A DNA stretch of 63,962 nt, taken from an uncultured cyanobacterium. GTDB lineage: Bacteria; Cyanobacteriota; Cyanobacteriia; PCC-6307; Cyanobiaceae. The notes beneath the pieces are model-generated. The model was not told where the DNA came from. It saw only the letters and a list, made by a program, of their open reading frames with translations, and did not search any database. This document shows positions 63,221 through 63,962 of the stretch, one piece after another. The stretch lies in the NCBI GenBank assembly GCA_903858015.1, contig CAIOGZ010000080.1, positions 1-63,962 of the forward strand. The letters run 5' to 3'. Position numbers and translations under genes: made by a program. Position 1 is the stretch's first letter. Each line of letters opens with the position of its first letter.

Positions 63221-63305
63221 GGAGAGGTGGCTGAGTGGTCGAAAGCGAACGACTCGAAATCGTTTGAAGGGAAACCTTCCGTGGGTTCGAATCCCACCCT
63301 CTCCG
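63221..63305 (+). tRNA. tRNA-Ser (anticodon CGA)
   Basis: 85-nt tRNA with long variable arm. Acceptor GGAGAGG pairs with CCTCTCC, anticodon arm AACGA-CTCGAAA-TCGTT gives CGA, and the variable arm is GAAGG/CCTTC-like. T arm GTGGG-TTCGAAT-CCCAC. CCA is not encoded. Confidence 0.96.
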
Positions 63306-63962
63306 TTTTCCAGTGTTTTTGCGGTTGTCCCGGCACCTGCGATTCGGGCGAACTTCTGGGCTGAGCTCGGCGCAGTGGCGGGTGATCGATCGGGCCCGGG
63401 TGGCTTGGATGGTGGCGATTGAGGGCGAGGGCCTGCAGCTGGGCGATGGCGTCGGTGGTGTCGGCACTGGTCTGTTGCTTGCCGTCTCCGCCGACAAGGT
63501 GCTGCACCACCGCCAGGACCTGGTCGTCGCCATTGGCGCCCTGGAGCGAGCCGGGCTTGATGGCCTCCAGGAGCATGGCGCAGCTCGAGGAGAAGCAGGT
63601 GCGATCGCGCTGGGCCAGCTGGGCTGAATCGCGCTGCTGGAACTGCGGCACACCCACCAGGGGATTGGGGTGGCTGCTGCCCCGATCGGGTGATGGCTTG
63701 CTCCCCTGATCGGGGGAGGCACTCCAGAGGGCCCCCTCTGCCTTGCGGCGGCGCCGGAGGCCGGCTTCGCTGGGGCCACCGGGGTTCACGTAGAGCATCA
63801 AGGCGGCGGGCACCGCCTCCAGCTGGCCTGCTTTCAAGGCCTTGCTGAGGGTGTCGAACCCCTGGGCGCCAAACCAGCGGGGGCCGCAGTTGTAGGTGAA
63901 CGACAGCAGGGCCGCCTGTCGGTTCACAGACAGCGCCTTGTAGATGGGGATGCAGTCACGCA
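63306..63962 (-). CDS. GH24 lysozyme-like protein with partial C39-like domain; 5' end beyond window, 3' end abnormal
   Basis: From the right edge inward the frame reads RDCIPIYKALSVNRQAALLS, FTYNCGPRWFGAQGFDTLSK, then LYVNPGGPSEAGLRRRRKAE GALW, the C-terminal half of phage-type (GH24) lysozymes. The catalytic Glu would lie upstream of the window. A linker leads to GVPQFQQRDSAQLAQRDRTC FSSSCAMLLEA, resembling the Cys-helix of C39-like peptidase domains, and then DATDAIAQLQAL-like sequence. The expected His/Asp part is missing. After about 63,370 the frame is not protein-like and runs through tRNA-Ser to a stop at 63004. The coding boundary given stops at the tRNA. The gene is probably truncated, perhaps phage-derived. 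Confidence 0.6.

Noticed and set aside
63004-63305. C-terminal extension of the lysozyme-like frame (GFEPTEGFPSNDFESFAFDH)
   Set aside because: It is the antisense of tRNA-Ser(CGA) followed by antisense of comEC, so not taken as genuine protein.

Overview
The window looks like part of a freshwater or brackish picocyanobacterial chromosome (Cyanobium / Synechococcus type). The grounds are GC-rich core genes, chlorophyll synthase ChlG, a MenG-type naphthoquinone methyltransferase beside hisF, a DUF2862 protein, a LysM/BON protein, the block serS-rseP-rpsN-aat-pnp, and scattered GCGATCGC palindromes. The assignment rests on gene content read by eye; no database search was possible.

Layout. (1) 1-14.65 kb is one uninterrupted minus-strand reading frame that runs off the left edge. 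It encodes a giant modular surface or secreted protein of at least 4,884 residues. It has an N-terminal DUF4347 domain, two Calx-beta domains, two blocks of ten RCC1-like repeats, two C-type-lectin-like domains, a seven-unit propeller-like repeat and many bacterial Ig-like domains. (2) 14.9-17.9 kb holds yajQ and gamma-glutamyltransferase. (3) 17.9-22.9 kb is a lower-GC island next to tRNA-Arg(TCT). It carries a multi-pass membrane protein, a methyltransferase pseudogene broken by a stop codon and a 22-bp tandem duplication, and a decayed IS5/IS1182-type element with recognisable inverted repeats. (4) 23.0-35.3 kb is housekeeping: an HTH protein, rsmI, cysQ, pnp, aat, rpsN, rseP, serS, an Nfu-type Fe-S scaffold and lepA.

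(5) 35.3-48.1 kb is the most distinctive accessory region, a type IV pilus block. Two consecutive sets of minor-pilin-like genes follow the same order (PilX-like, PilV-like, FimT/GspH-like, PilW-like). They are followed by a TPR plus GT41 (O-GlcNAc-transferase/SPINDLY-like) glycosyltransferase whose start overlaps the last pilin gene. Then come two tandem, nearly identical PilA major pilins on the other strand, and a two-component module (histidine kinase, receiver-only protein, OmpR-type regulator). The plausible reading is a pilus whose tip or minor subunits come in two versions and whose pilins may be glycosylated.

(6) 48.5-63.2 kb returns to conserved genes: an orphan DppC-type permease, trmH, an alkyltransferase-like protein lacking the reactive cysteine, rsmB, a class A penicillin-binding protein, chlG, DUF2862, hisF (with an unusual insertion), menG, a LysM protein, glyQ, comEC and tRNA-Ser(CGA). 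The right edge holds the 3' part of a GH24 lysozyme-like gene that reads into the tRNA-Ser gene. ComEC and the pilus block together are consistent with, but do not prove, DNA-uptake ability.
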